Position numbers and translations under genes: made by a program. The notes below the pieces were generated by a model. It had not been told where the DNA came from. It saw nothing but the letters and a program-made list of their open reading frames with translations, and did no database searches. A DNA stretch of 64,000 bases from Ceratotherium simum simum (taxonomy: Eukaryota; Chordata; Mammalia; Perissodactyla; Rhinocerotidae), in contig NW_004454229.1 of NCBI RefSeq assembly GCF_000283155.1, forward strand, positions 8,440,367-8,504,366, in the 5' to 3' direction. Positions 33,450-43,984 of the stretch are shown here, in pieces (position 1 is the stretch's first letter; the number at the start of each line of letters is the position of its first letter).

Positions 33450-33645
33450 TCTCAGTTTCAAGGCCTGGGTTTCCCTCGGGCAGATGGGTTAGCCTCTCTG
33501 ACCCTCAGGGTCCTCATCTGTAAAATGGGAATAATAATTCCTGTCTGGCCTACCTCACAGTGTTGTGAGAATCTAATGAAATTATGGATACGAAGAATCT
33601 TAGCAAAGGATGACATGCTACATAAATGATAAAGTGCTCTGTGAA
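33450..33645 (+). mobile_element. MIR SINE
   Basis: 'agcctctctgaccctcaggg', 'ctcatctgtaaaatgggaat', 'acctcacagtgttgtgagaa', 'gataaagtgctctg'. The tRNA-related 5' part is mostly lost. Confidence 0.9.
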
Positions 33646-33864
33646 TCTGAGGAATGATTATTCTTTTTGTTCTCATTTGGGATTATGCTCATTGTAGTAG
33701 AGTTGGACTTGATCCCATGTCTATGACTCCCCATCTAGAATGAAAGAAAAGAACCACTGAGATGGTCTCCGTGTATCCCAAACACACACGGAATCGCACT
33801 TTGCTCTTGAGGTAACCCCGTGTGTAATGCAGGAAATAAATTTTCTTCCATTATTAGAGAGGAG

Positions 33865-33980
33865 GATAGGAGAACAGGATTCTAGGCTGCCACTGTTGCA
33901 CCTACAGTGTGACCTTGGGCAAGTTGCATTCCCTCTCTGAGCCTCATTCTCCCCGTTTGTCAAATAAAGCGGTCAGATTC
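33865..33980 (+). mobile_element. MIR SINE fragment
   Basis: 'ctacagtgtgaccttgggca', 'tccctctctgagcctcattc'. Fourth same-strand MIR within 1 kb. Confidence 0.88.
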
Positions 33981-34253
33981 TATTTGAGTTAGGATGCTTA
34001 CAGCTGCAAGAACAAAAAGTGATAATCAATAACGCTATCTGTTTTCTCACATAGCAAGCAGTCCAGATGTAGGGGTCCAAGGCTGGGTATTACAGCGCAT
34101 CAAGTGTCAGGGCCACAAGCCAGTTTCTATATGATTCTTTAATGGTGTCAAGATACTTCTGCAGCTGCGAACTTGACACCTCACTCAATAATGCCCAAAG
34201 GCAAGAGGAGGTGAATGTTTGTCTTGGGCCTCTTCTTAAGAAAAGAATAAGGA

Positions 34254-34569
34254 GGGCCGACCCCGTGGCTTAGCAGTTAATGTGTGCGCTCCGACGCTGG
34301 CGGCCCAGGTTCAGATCCCGGGCGTGCACCGACGCACCGCTTCTCTGGCCATGCTGAGGCCGCGTCCCACGTACAGCAACTAGAAGGATGTGCAAATATG
34401 ACATACAACTATCTACTGGGGCTTTGGGGGAAATTAAATAAATAAATAAATAAATAAATAANNNNNNNNNNNNNNNNNNNNNNNNNNNNNNNNNNNNNNN
34501 NNNNNNNNNNNNNNNNNNNNNNNNNNNNNNNNNNNNNNNNNNNNNNNNNNNNNNNNNNNNNAAAAAAAA
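34254..34569 (+). mobile_element. ERE SINE (tRNA-derived), 'CTGGGGCTTT' tail class, with assembly gap in its tail
   Basis: Starts 'gggccgaccccgtggcttag', B-box-like 'ggttcagatcccgg', body 'catgctgaggccgcgtccca' and 'ctactggggctttgggggaa', then an (AAAT)n tail that runs into the N gap. 'aaaagaataagga' occurs at 34241-34253 and again at 34570-34582 beyond the gap, so both ends of the insertion are present. Confidence 0.95.
34462..34561. other. Assembly gap, 100 N
   Basis: Exactly 100 N between an (AAAT)n run and an A run. The round number suggests a placeholder, so the true length is unknown. Open frames drawn across it are not real. Confidence 0.98.
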
Positions 34570-34700
34570 AAAAGAATAAGGAAAACTTTCCCAAATGAGC
34601 CCCTTGTATTTCATGATCAGGGGCAGGGGCAGGAGGGTGGTCACATGCCTCTTACCTAAACAAGTCAGGAAAAAGGAAAAGGAATTACCATGATGAGCAA

Positions 34701-35104
34701 CAAAATCAGTGTTCTGACATCAAGAACCAACGCGGCAATAGCTGCTGAGCAGGCGACCCTCAGTGTCTGACACAGACTCTGAATCTCTGAAGTCCATTCA
34801 CACCCCAAGGCGTGATCCTGAGACCAGCCCGAGGTCATAGACTGCCACAGAAGGAACTGAGACCCCTTTCCTAGCCTCCAAGCCCTGCTCTGTTCCTACT
34901 GGACTGGCCTGGGCGGGAGGTGGTGTTGCCAAGTGAACCAGGACCCCATGGCCGTGAACTGTTCTCTGGCCTTAAGGACACCCATTCAGCCAGGCTGCAC
35001 CTCTAGCAGTTTCCTGGATTCTATTTCTAAAAACAGGCTAGTCCGCCAGACCCAGAGCTGATGACTCCTTACTTTCCCTCCTGCATCTTCCAATAAATAA
35101 ACAG
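34701..35104. other. No recognised feature
   Basis: No repeat, gene or regulatory motif recognised. Confidence 0.4.
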
Positions 35105-35530
35105 AATCCAGTAAGAGTGACTTAAACAAAATGGAAGTCTCTTTTTTCTCACTAAGAACTCTAGAAGCAAGTAACCCAGGGCTCCATGGTCTTAGAAACT
35201 CAAGTTGCTTCCATCTTTCTGCTCCTCCATCCTCAGCCCACGTCCACCCTCAAGGTTATTTCGTGGTCCATGATTGCTTCTGCAACTTGATCGTGATCCT
35301 TATGCCTCATTCTAAAATGAAAAGGGAAAAGCGCAAGAAAAAAAGAAGACCTATATCTGTCATACCAGCCCCCTTTTTAAGAAGCTTTTCCCCACATCTC
35401 ACTCCAAAACTTCTTCTTATATCTCGTTGGCCAGAACTGGGTCACATGGCCACAACTTACTGCTAAGGAGGCTGGGAAATGTCCTTTCTAACTGGGTATA
35501 TTGCAACCCCAATTCATTTAAATTAACAAG
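35105..35530. mobile_element. Probable old interspersed repeat, family not named
   Basis: 'agtgacttaaacaaaatgga', 'ttgcttccatctttctgctc', 'ccagaactgggtcacatggc' and 'aaggaggctgggaaatgtcc' follow the same order as the block at 58760-59215. The 111-codon frame through it is therefore not a gene. Confidence 0.5.
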
Positions 35531-35839
35531 CAAGATGAAGAGGATGGATACTGGGCAGGCAGCTAGCAATCTCTGCTACAATTCCAGGCTGATTGTCAGC
35601 GAGTAACGTGAGTTCTGGATAAAGGGTCTGGGGGGTTGATCATTGCAAAGTATTGGAGGACAGGGGACATTGGGTGGGGGTGGTGGTTGTTGCTTTGTTT
35701 GGTTTTGCTTTGGCTGGCTTTCATCTGGCTACCTACAAGACTTTGGGCATGTCGCTTCATCTCTCTGGATCTCCTCAGATCTAACACGGAAGGTGGGACT
35801 ACTAGGTCAACTGTGGTGAAATGAATCTGAGGACAAGAT
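35531..35839. other. No recognised feature
   Basis: A GT-rich patch at 35673-35720 ('gtgggggtggtggttgttgc') is the only local structure. Confidence 0.4.
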
Positions 35840-36065
35840 TCATTCTTTCACGTGTTCGTTCATTTATTCAACAAGAACCTACCGACATATCATCTATGTG
35901 CCAAGTGCTATGCTAGGCATAGAGATTCACAAAAACTCTGCTTCTGGGAGTTTGTAGTCAATTGAAAAAAGCCCAGGAAAACATCCATTACTATAGATTG
36001 TGCTCAAGTCTACAGTAAGGATAAGTACAAAGAAACGGGAAGTTGGAAGAGAGGCACCTAATCCA
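35840..36065 (-). mobile_element. LINE2 (L2) 3' part
   Basis: 'gttcatttattcaacaagaa', 'tgtgccaagtgctatgctag', 'gcttctgggagtttgtagtc'. Confidence 0.8.
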
Positions 36066-36284
36066 GGCAAGGGCCCTCAAAAGCACCATCAAGATGCTTA
36101 AAATATGAACAGGAGCTGGTGGAGAGGAGAGGTTGGAAAGTACAGGAAGGAGACCAGCATGTGACTAGGTATGAACCCATGAAAGAGTACATCATGTTCT
36201 GGAAACATTTTCCCACTGCACGTTGACCCCCAGGTAAGGCTCTCATTTCAGAGCTTATTCTGCTGGCTGGTATTGTTTATTCTA

Positions 36285-36500
36285 TTTGGAATTCAAACAG
36301 GTCTGAGATTGGATCTCAACTCCACCACCTCACAGTGTGACCTGAAGCAAGGGGCTTCATCTTGAACCTGAGCTTCATGTCCTCGTGAGCTTCAGTGTCT
36401 TGATCTATGAGTGCCCTCAGCCATGGGTGGTATGGACTAAGGGAGATGTCATGTATAAACGTGCCCAGCATGGTCCTGACACACAGTGAACTTGCAGTCT
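36285..36500 (+). mobile_element. MIR SINE
   Basis: 'gattggatctcaactccacc', 'cctcacagtgtgacctgaag', 'cagcatggtcctgacacaca'. The middle is duplicated or rearranged ('cctgagcttcatgtcctcgtg'). Confidence 0.65.
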
Positions 36501-36960
36501 ATGCTTCTCCCCACCTCCCTTTCCCCATGGCAACGGGGAGAGCCTAACAGGTTTCAGGGAACCAGGAAGAGGAGACAGCCACAGGCAATGGCTTAAGGAG
36601 GGCAAGAGTGGTTTCTGTGTTGATGTTTTCAAGTGCTAACTGGAACAGGAAAAATCAGGTGAGAGAGAAACCACGATTCCTGCCAAGGAGTAGTTTGCAT
36701 TGCTCACTCCTGGTAAAAGAGACACAAAGAGCTTTTAAAGCAGGGGAAAGGTCAACCTCTTGCAAGAGAACAAACCTCCAAACCTTGTGGCCGTGTGACC
36801 TTCCTCCTGCAATTCCCACATGCTGGTTTCCTCCTCTGGAAAGTGCGAAGGTGATCTCTGCCCTGCCAGGGCTGTTTGGGCTGTGTGCATGGGCTTGCAG
36901 GGGTTTTGTAGATTGTAAATTACAGGCAACCCTGATAAGGAGGGTTGCTTCTCTCTCCAT
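36501..36960. other. No recognised feature
   Basis: Three overlapping frames of 101-160 codons on both strands (36608-37097) lack domains and run into L2 sequence. Confidence 0.4.
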
Positions 36961-36964
36961 CCCT

Positions 36965-37765
36965 CTACCAGGCTGGCCTCCTCATCTTCATGCTGTTTGC
37001 TCAGTGCTGCCTCTGTGCCTTCCTTCAGGCTCCCCTTCACCCAAAGCTCTCTCTTCTTCCTTTCACCTTCCAAATCCTCCCCATCCTTGACAACCACATC
37101 TCCAGAAAGCCCCTCCTGATGGCGCTAGTCTACACTGATCTCATGTCCTCAAGATGTCTTCAGACTGGACCACACCATGAGACAGCTACTCTCTTTCTTC
37201 TGTTTTTTCCCCTTCTGCTGTATTCTCACCTCACTCAGACAAGGACCATCTGGTCTCCGACTTCCCCCACATCATCTCTCTCAGAGGGCCCTCCATCTGT
37301 TCCCACCTCTGCCCATTCCAAGTTTAGCCTCCTTTCATGCCCCACTTCGTCTCTGCGCTCTGCCAAGACAATTTCAGTTCCCTAAATTTGCCGTGCCCCA
37401 GTTCTCCTCCCCTGTCTTTATCCTTCGGGCTTCAGTTTAGATGTCACTTCCTTTGGAAGTCTTCCTTTGATCCTCGCCTCTAACCCCACTCAAATTAGGT
37501 ACCTCTAGTATCAGTCTCTTTTGCACCATTTCCCCCATTACTCCTCATATCAGTGCTGAAATTAACAAGTTTATGCCTGTCTCTGCCTCAGACAGTAAAC
37601 TGTACAAGAGCCAGGGCTTGTCTCTCCCATTCTTCAGAGTTATATCTCCAGCACCCAGCATATCGTCTACTTGGGGGAGGTGCCTGCATGACCTACTATG
37701 AATTACCCAACCCTCCACTGATTGCACTGAACTCATAATAGATGCACAATGAATGTTATCATCAA
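36965..37765 (+). mobile_element. LINE2 (L2), long fragment to the 3' end
   Basis: 'cttccttcaggctccccttc' and 'ccagaaagcccctcctgatg' in the weak left part; the clear part from about 37290 shows 'gggcttcagtttagatgtca', 'aactgtacaagagccagggc', 'ttatatctccagcacccagc' and 'aatagatgcacaatgaatg'. Confidence 0.75.
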
Positions 37766-37767
37766 TC

Positions 37768-38345
37768 CATTCAGTGCACAAGCATTTATCCAGTGCCTAC
37801 TATGTGTCAGGCACTGGGCTAGGTCTCAGGATAGAAGGATAAATAAAACAATCCCTACTCTCAAGAAGATCCCAGGATGGAGGAGGCAAGAGACCACTGC
37901 AGTGTAGGGGGATGAAGCCCTGGGTAGAGATACAACCCCACTGCTGTAGAAGTACAGGGAAGGAGCCTAAACTTCATCTGAGCGAGTCAGGGAAGGTTTC
38001 TCAGAGGATATGGCAGTTGATGGGTCCTTTCAGATAAGGAGTTTTCCAGGTTTAGGAAAGAGGACTGGGCTAGCCAAGGTGGAAGAAGCAACGTGTACAA
38101 AGACAGGAAGGAGCAAGAGGGTCAGTATATCTGGGCAGGACGAGAAGCTCAGTGTCATGGGGTGTGGAGTCCAGGAGGGAGGTGGAGGCAATGACGCTGA
38201 GACGAAGGCAGAGCCCAACTGGGAAGGGCCTTGCATGCTAGGCCACGCAACCAAGCCCTGATCCTGCAGGCACTGGGAAGCCACGGAGACCTTCGAGCAT
38301 GTTAGTCATGTGTCCAAGTTTGAGATTTAGAAAGATGACTCTGAG
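37768..38345 (-). mobile_element. LINE2 (L2), about 580 bases from the 3' end
   Basis: 'tatccagtgcctactatgtg', 'tgtcaggcactgggctaggt', 'gagtcagggaaggtttctca', 'aagggccttgcatgctaggc', 'gcactgggaagccacggaga', 'gatttagaaagatgactctg'. It meets the preceding plus-strand L2 3' end to 3' end. Confidence 0.9.
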
Positions 38346-38419
38346 CACAGTAGAATCTCATTTCCTCCCCTCCCTTCTCATAAACTCTCACTCACCCTTC
38401 CATCCTTCTTCCTGCAGAC

Positions 38420-38612
38420 CTGAAGTTCTCAAAGTGTGGCCCTGAACCAGCAGGACCACATCAATTGGGAACTTGTTAAAAATGTTCCCAATTTTAAGGC
38501 CCCATCCCTGACCCACTGAATCAGAAACACTGGGAGTGGAGCCAGCAACCTGTGCTTTAATAAGCCTCCAGGGGATTCTAATGCACACTCAAGTTCAAGA
38601 ACCTGTGCTCCA
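38420..38612 (-). mobile_element. MER5A (non-autonomous hAT-Charlie)
   Basis: Full-length-looking: starts 'aagttctcaaagtgtggccc', contains 'acccactgaatcagaaacac' and ends 'attctaatgcacactcaagt' and 'caagaacc'. Both terminal repeats ('gttctcaaagtgtgg' / 'caagttcaagaacc') are visible. MER5A has no coding capacity; it was mobilised by Charlie transposase. Confidence 0.9.
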
Positions 38613-38636
38613 GAGGATCTATCTTCTGAGAAGGGA

Positions 38637-39046
38637 CAGCCAGCCCCGGTGGTCTAGTGGTTAAGATGCAGTGCTCTCACCACCACCACCCAGGTTCGTT
38701 TCCCAGTCAGGGAACCACACCAACGTCTGTCGGTTGTCATATTGTGGCGGCGGCATGCTGCTGTGATGCTGACAGCTCTGCTACCGGTATTTCAAATACC
38801 AGCAGAGTCATCCATGGTGGACAGGCTTCAGCAGAGCTCACAGACTAGACAGACTAGGAAGAAGGACCCGGCCACCCACTTTGGAAGAAATTGACCATGA
38901 AAACCCTATGAATAGCAGCGGAGCACTGTCTGATATAGCGCTGGAAGGTGAGAGGATGGCACATTTTAAAAGACCGGGCAGAGTTTTGCTCTGCTGTACA
39001 CAGGGGCGCTATTAGTCAGAACTGACTCGATGGCACTAATAACAAA
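38637..39046 (+). mobile_element. Longer tRNA-derived SINE, about 410 bases (possibly an older ERE subfamily)
   Basis: Head 'agccccggtggtctagtggt' with A-box-like 'tggtctagtggttaag' and B-box-like 'aggttcgtttccc'. A unique body follows ('tggacaggcttcagcagagc', 'gaaaaccctatgaatagcag'). The 3' end reads 'agtcagaactgactcgatgg' and 'cactaataacaaaag'. A short duplication 'agaaggga' (38629-38636 and 39047-39054) supports the ends. The 3' motif resembles the CGACTCGACGGCA end of other mammalian tRNA SINEs. Confidence 0.7.
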
Positions 39047-39054
39047 AGAAGGGA

Positions 39055-39864
39055 AAAGACTGAATAGTGATATTCTTCTATTAGCTTCAGAGTTCTCCAG
39101 AAATACACCCACGTGAAGGCCCCCATCGCGGTGTACTTATTCTTTCTCCCAACAAACATCACAGCGCACCTGCTACGGGAAGACGGAAGAAAGAATGCTT
39201 CATCCCCTGTGCATTCTGTAATTTATGCACAGATACGTATTGAGCATGTGCCATGTATGTTTCCGGCTTGAACTCACACACATCTGAGTTTGAGTCCCAG
39301 CTCCACTGCTCATTGCCGAGAACGGAAACACGATGGGGCAAGGACTCCACTGGGAAAGTGAGACAGGAGAGCTGAGGGAGCTCAGTGTCCAGCTCTGCCT
39401 GCAGAAGGGGGCAGAGCCAGGGGGAACCTCTCTTAGGTGTGCGTGGCTGCGTCCCGTGCACAGGGCTCCTGCAGATGGAGCTCCCAGCTGTGCAGGGAAG
39501 GGCATGGGGTGGGGCACTCCAGCAAACCTCAATGACACATGTTTCATATTATATGCAATATTCTTTGTGGGAACCCCAGTGAAAAATGCACATAGCCAAC
39601 CATCCTGTTCTCAGAAGGGGCCCCAGGAAAGGGGATTTTGGCTGCCGGCTTTATCAACAAAGTGATGGCTCTGAGCTTGTTAGAAAAACAAACTTGTGCT
39701 TGGGCTTTCATCATAAGGCTCAGGAGGTGGTCTGGATATCAGTGGACACCTGAAGAGCCCACCTGGGTCTCAAGACAATGGGGGAAAGCACATGGAATTT
39801 GCCCATCTACCCCAGGTCCCTGACTGCCTTGCTGTTTGGCATTAGGGGATCCAGCCACCCAGCT
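39055..39864. other. No recognised feature, apart from a weak MIR piece
   Basis: 39265-39320 ('gagtttgagtcccagctcca') is a possible MIR core. Overlapping frames at 39159-39665 on both strands have no domains. Confidence 0.4.
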
Positions 39865-40010
39865 GAGCGTCTATTTCCTCATCTCCAATATTAGGATAAC
39901 AACACTTCCCCTCACAGGGGAGGCACTATGAAGACCCTGCGAAATGGCATCTGCAAGAGTGCTTTGTAAAACGTATTACATAAAGGGGATTCTTATTATC
40001 ATTATTATAT
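39865..40010 (+). mobile_element. MIR SINE 3' half
   Basis: 'ctatttcctcatctccaata', 'agagtgctttgtaaaacgta', 'ttcttattatcattattata'. Confidence 0.65.
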
Positions 40011-40034
40011 GTAGAAAATTCAGAAGGAGATATT

Positions 40035-40220
40035 GTCTGGCAGCACGATCTAGTGGAAGAAATATGGATCTAAAGATATACAGAACTGGATATAAATCCC
40101 ACCTTCACCAATTACTGGCTGTGTGGCCTCAGGCAAGTTACTTCACTTCTCTGAGCCTCAGCTTTCTTACCCATGAAATGGGAATAAAGTACTTCCCACC
40201 GGATCTGGTTGCTACAAAGA
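40035..40220 (+). mobile_element. MIR SINE
   Basis: 'gcacgatctagtggaagaaa', 'gctgtgtggcctcaggcaag', 'ttacttcacttctctgagcc', 'acccatgaaatgggaataaa'. Immediately follows another MIR in the same orientation. Confidence 0.93.
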
Positions 40221-40939
40221 CTAACTTATGCCTTCTGTAAATGCCCCTGGCCTATGGAAGGTGCCCCACACAGGTGAGCACTGCAGCCCAAGGATACCCA
40301 AGGGTGTCCGCCCGGGTTTGAGGCCTCTCCAAGAATCATCTCTGCTCTGCATGTCCCCTCACTTGAGAGGAGGAGCTTCCTCCTCCCCTGACACCCCTCT
40401 GAAAAGCTATTCTTCACCCTCACAGCCCTGGCGGCCTACCCTCACCACCTCGATCAAGTTACAGACCCATTTGTTTTCCTCTTAGAAAGCGCTGCAGGCT
40501 GCAGCTTCTGCCCGTCCCCTTCAGCCAGGTGAGCTGGGCCAGGAGTTCAGCCCGAGCAGCACAGCCCAGCACCTCTCATTAAGGCACACAGAAAATGTTG
40601 CAGCTGCGCCGTGTTCCTTCCCTGGTGAGTGTCTTCATCAATTTCCAGGCCCATGGAAGCAGTTCCCAGCCTCCACTTCTTTTCAGCTGAGTAAGATCCC
40701 CAGAAGGGCAGGGGAGTTTCTTAAACCCGCTCAAACCCAGTCAGTGTTGGGAGGGATCTGATCCAGGGCAGAGGGGGCGGGAACTAGCATTTGCAGACCA
40801 CATCCCAGCCTCCTTTCTGTGTGTCACATCACAGCGTGGGCACCACCTCTCTGGTGGGCTCCTCTCCTGACCTCACTAGACTCAGTGAGGTCCCAGCACC
40901 CACTCCCTCAGCAACCTGCATTTCCTCTTGCAGGGCTTA
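40221..40939. other. No recognised feature
   Basis: No repeat or gene recognised. GC content is somewhat higher than around, with few CpG. Confidence 0.4.
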
Positions 40940-41095
40940 CAGGTGTGTGTTGACTGTCTTTCCTTCTGGGAAGCTTCACAAGGGGCACAGTCAAGTCTAC
41001 CGCATTCTGCCTTGTTCCTTTCGCACCTGCCATTGTGCCTGACACACAGTAGGTGCTTAACACACGTCTATTCAGTGAATGAATAAAACCTCATG
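40940..41095 (+). mobile_element. LINE2 (L2) 3' terminus
   Basis: 'gcacctgccattgtgcctga', 'cacacagtaggtgcttaaca', tail 'tcagtgaatgaataaaac'. Confidence 0.8.
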
Positions 41096-41099
41096 GCAA

Positions 41100-41250
41100 T
41101 GATGTAGGGTCAAGACCATCATTTTCCTGATCTTACAGAGAGGCAGCTAAGACTCCGAGAGACGAAGTGTCTTACCCCGGGCTGACACAGCCAGAAATGG
41201 TGGCGCTAAGATTCAAGCCCAGGTTTGCACCAGGCCTCCCTGCATTTGAT
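41100..41250 (-). mobile_element. MIR SINE
   Basis: 'cttacagagaggcagctaag', 'gaagtgtcttaccccgggct', 'gctaagattcaagcccaggt'. Confidence 0.75.
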
Positions 41251-41784
41251 TTATATTAAGATCAGGCTGAAAACGTTAACAAAGGCAATTTTTAAAACTA
41301 AAGAAGCTGAAACTGTTTGCCCAGAATTCCCTCTCCACCCCCAACACAGCGTGGTTTGTCCTGAGCGAGAGGATTCTGAGAGCTTTGTGCAGCCCACGCA
41401 GGGCAGAGGAAAGGGGACAGGGGCCGCCCTTGTCCCTCAGCTGCCAGGGACTGGATCCTCACATGGAGCCCCTCCCTGGCTCGTCCCCACCAGGGCAGCA
41501 CTCGGATAAAAAGTCTCGGGAGAACAAAGACCACATTTTCCGCTGAGAAGCAGCGAGGCCAGTGCTGGGGAACAATGCCGTGCTGGGATCAAAGACAGCT
41601 GGGCCCAGACGGGGACAAAAGCCGAGTCCCAGCTGGATGAGAATGACAACCTGCTCCCCTCCTCCTTTTACAAAGGTCTCTGGAGAGCACGCAGGCCAGG
41701 TCCTCCGAGGGCCACCCCACCTTCCGACCTCACCTCCCCACTCCTCTCCCAGCCCCTACCGCAGAGCTCCAGGAACGCAGCCTC
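41251..41784. other. No recognised feature
   Basis: Frames at 41225-41649 on both strands overlap each other. No domain or repeat recognised. Confidence 0.4.
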
Positions 41785-42170
41785 ATGCTCTTCCCCAGCC
41801 AGCCATGTTCTTTCCACTCTAAGCCTTCGCTCAAGTGTTTCCTCAGCCTAACAGGCCCATGCCCTCCTTTCCTCTTAAGGGCGCTTACTCCCCGGCAGCG
41901 TTTTAGCTCAAAAGCAGCCTCTGCTCTGCCCTCTGCAACCCTTTGAGGCCTGAACCAATCGCACCCTGCAGTGAGCTTACCCAGAACCCAGTTCCTGCCT
42001 CTAGTTACAGCACTGAGCACATTGCATCATTACTACCAGTGTCAATGCCTGCCTCCCCCACCAGGCTGTGATCACACGGAGACCAAGACAATTTCTTCAC
42101 GATTTTGTAAATGTGTGGCCTAGCACAAGAGGAGGCGGCTGGGTAAATGTTTGTTGAATGAATAAGGCAA
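41785..42170 (+). mobile_element. LINE2 (L2) to the 3' end
   Basis: 'ccttcgctcaagtgtttcct', 'ccaccaggctgtgatcacac', 'gtgtggcctagcacaagagg' and the end 'aaatgtttgttgaatgaata'. Confidence 0.75.
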
Positions 42171-42367
42171 TGAACGGCAGAGAGTGAGCTCTCCCAAGAC
42201 CTGGAAATTCACTGGGGAACCATGTCTTTTGTATGAATCAAAACCTCTCCAACCTCTCAATCGCCTTTGTTTAATTTTTTTCGGTGAATATTCTTACAGT
42301 GCCTCATCTGTCCTGGGCATGGCTGGGTGCTGAGCATGGAATGGTCAGCAAAACAAAATCCCTGCCC

Positions 42368-42977
42368 AAGGAAATGAAGAGACACTTCTCCAAGGAAGAT
42401 ATACAGATGGCCAATAGGCACATGAAAAGATGCTCAACATCACTAATCATCAGGGAAGTGCAAATCAAAACAACACTAAGATACCACCTCACGCCCGTTA
42501 GAATGGCTATAATCACCAAGACCAAAAAACAACAAATGTTGGAGAGGATGTGGAGAAACAGGAACCCTCATACACAGCTGGTGGGAATGCAAATTGGTGC
42601 AACCTCTATGGAAAACGGTATGGAGATTCCTCAAAGAATTAAAAATAGAGATGCCCTATGATCCAGCCATCCCACTACTGGGAATCTATCCAACGAACCT
42701 GAAATCAACAATCCAAAGAGGCTTATGCACCCCTATGTTCATTGCAGCATTATTCACCATAGCCAAGAAGTGGAAGCAACCTATGTGTCCCTCGACTGAC
42801 GATTGGATTAAGAAAACGTGGTATATATATACAATGGAATACTACTCAGCCATAAAAAAAGACAAAATCGTCCCATTTGCAACAACATGGATGGGCCTGG
42901 AGCGTATTATGTTAAGTGAAATAAGCCAGAAAGAGAAAGACAAACACTGTATGATCTCACTCGTATGTGGAATATAA
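42368..42977 (+). pseudogene. L1 ORF2p C-terminal fragment, frameshifted
   Basis: Two overlapping frames together encode the C-terminal part of the L1 endonuclease/reverse-transcriptase protein. The first gives [20 protein letters not shown]; the second gives [17 protein letters not shown], then WYIYTMEYYSAIKKDK and the terminal MISLVCGI before the stop at 42975-42977. The frame change falls at the A6 run 42524-42529. The endonuclease and reverse transcriptase domains themselves are missing because of the 5' truncation. Confidence 0.92.
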
Positions 42978-43142
42978 ACCAACACATGGACAGAGAAAAC
43001 TGGACTGTGGTTACCAGGGGCAGTGGGGGTGGGCACAAGGGGTGAAGGGAGTCATATATATGGTGATGGACAAACAAAAATGTACAACCCAAAATTTCAC
43101 AATGTTAGAAACCATTAAAACATCAATAAAAAAAGCAAAAAA
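42368..43142 (+). mobile_element. L1, 5'-truncated, youngest-looking copy
   Basis: 775 bases: C-terminal ORF2, a short 3' UTR ('ggtgatggacaaacaaaaat', 'catcaataaa') and an A tail. An 18-bp duplication with one mismatch flanks it at 42350-42367 and 43143-43160 ('aaaacaaa.tccctgccc'). It is inserted in an L2 of the opposite strand. The short 3' UTR and good ORF2 preservation suggest a lineage-specific L1. Confidence 0.95.
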
Positions 43143-43490
43143 AAAACAAAGTCCCTGCCCTCATGGAGCGACAGGCTAGTGCCGGGGACAGGGAGACAAA
43201 CAGTAATCATTTGCTTAATTAAAAGTGATGGTAAGTGCCGTGAAGGGAAAGCACAGGGCAGGACAGTAAAGGAGCGTGTCAATTTGTGCCTCAATGTCTG
43301 TTGCGAGCCCACCACATACTAGGGGAGGTCTAGGCTCTGGGGGGTAAGGTAGGGAACTGTGTGTCCATTATGGAGCGAACCTGGCCTGTAACGGGAAACT
43401 GACCCAGGCTGAGGAAGTGGTAACAGAGCCAAGATCTAAGGGATGAGCCAGCATGAAGAAGGCAAAAGGCAGAAGGTGGAGAGAATAAAA

Positions 43491-43984
43491 GTTTGCTGTG
43501 ATTGGCAAGTGGATTGGGTTGCCTGTAGGAAAATATAAATGCCTACACACTAAAAGCCCAATAGAGAACATGGTAGCAGAAGTCGGCAGAGCAATCAGAA
43601 TGTGAAGGTCAGACTCAAATGCCCACAGAGAATTTGTCTTTGCCCAGGGTCACCCCCAGACCTCTAGCAGATGGAGAAAAGCGGGTCCCCAGGGCCCTGG
43701 CTCCAACCTGCTGCCTCACGATGCCCTGTAACTGTGAGATGGATCGGGGAGACCCTTCTCTAGCCCAAAGATGGGCCCCTGGGATTGGAGAGCAAGGCAT
43801 CCCCAGGACGTGCCTCTGGAGGACCAGGCTCGACCTGGAATTGCCTACAAAGATACTGCCACTTACCATAGCAAAAATAATAAGGGATGCCTTACGATGT
43901 TGTGTTCATTCAGCAACCACATACAGTTAGCAATGCACCTTCACGTAGACGGTCCCATTTCTCCTAAGAGCAATGGTCAAGCTC
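43491..43984. other. No recognised feature
   Basis: Overlapping frames at 43615-44010 on both strands, no domain. No repeat recognised. Confidence 0.4.

Larger units (their letters stand above)
33985..34700. mobile_element. Probable old interspersed repeat, family not named, split by an ERE
   Basis: 'gttaggatgcttacagctgc', 'cttgggcctcttcttaagaa' on the left and 'gtggtcacatgcctcttacc' on the right of the ERE belong to one element. It resembles the blocks at 35105-35530 and 58760-59215, all with a 'tcacatg' region near the end. Family not recalled. Confidence 0.4.
42285..43490 (-). mobile_element. LINE2 (L2), split by a young L1
   Basis: 42285-42367: 'catggctgggtgctgagcat', 'atggtcagcaaaacaaaatc'. 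43161-43490: 'tcatggagcgacaggctagt', 'gggagacaaacagtaatcat', 'taagtgccgtgaagggaaag', 'gggatgagccagcatgaaga'. The two parts join into one continuous L2 when the L1 is removed. Confidence 0.85.

Noticed and set aside
34270..34644. 124-codon frame spanning the N gap
   Set aside because: It is only ERE sequence plus unknown bases.
36608..37090. 160-codon plus frame next to opposite frames
   Set aside because: Runs into L2 sequence and is overlapped by two minus frames; no domain.
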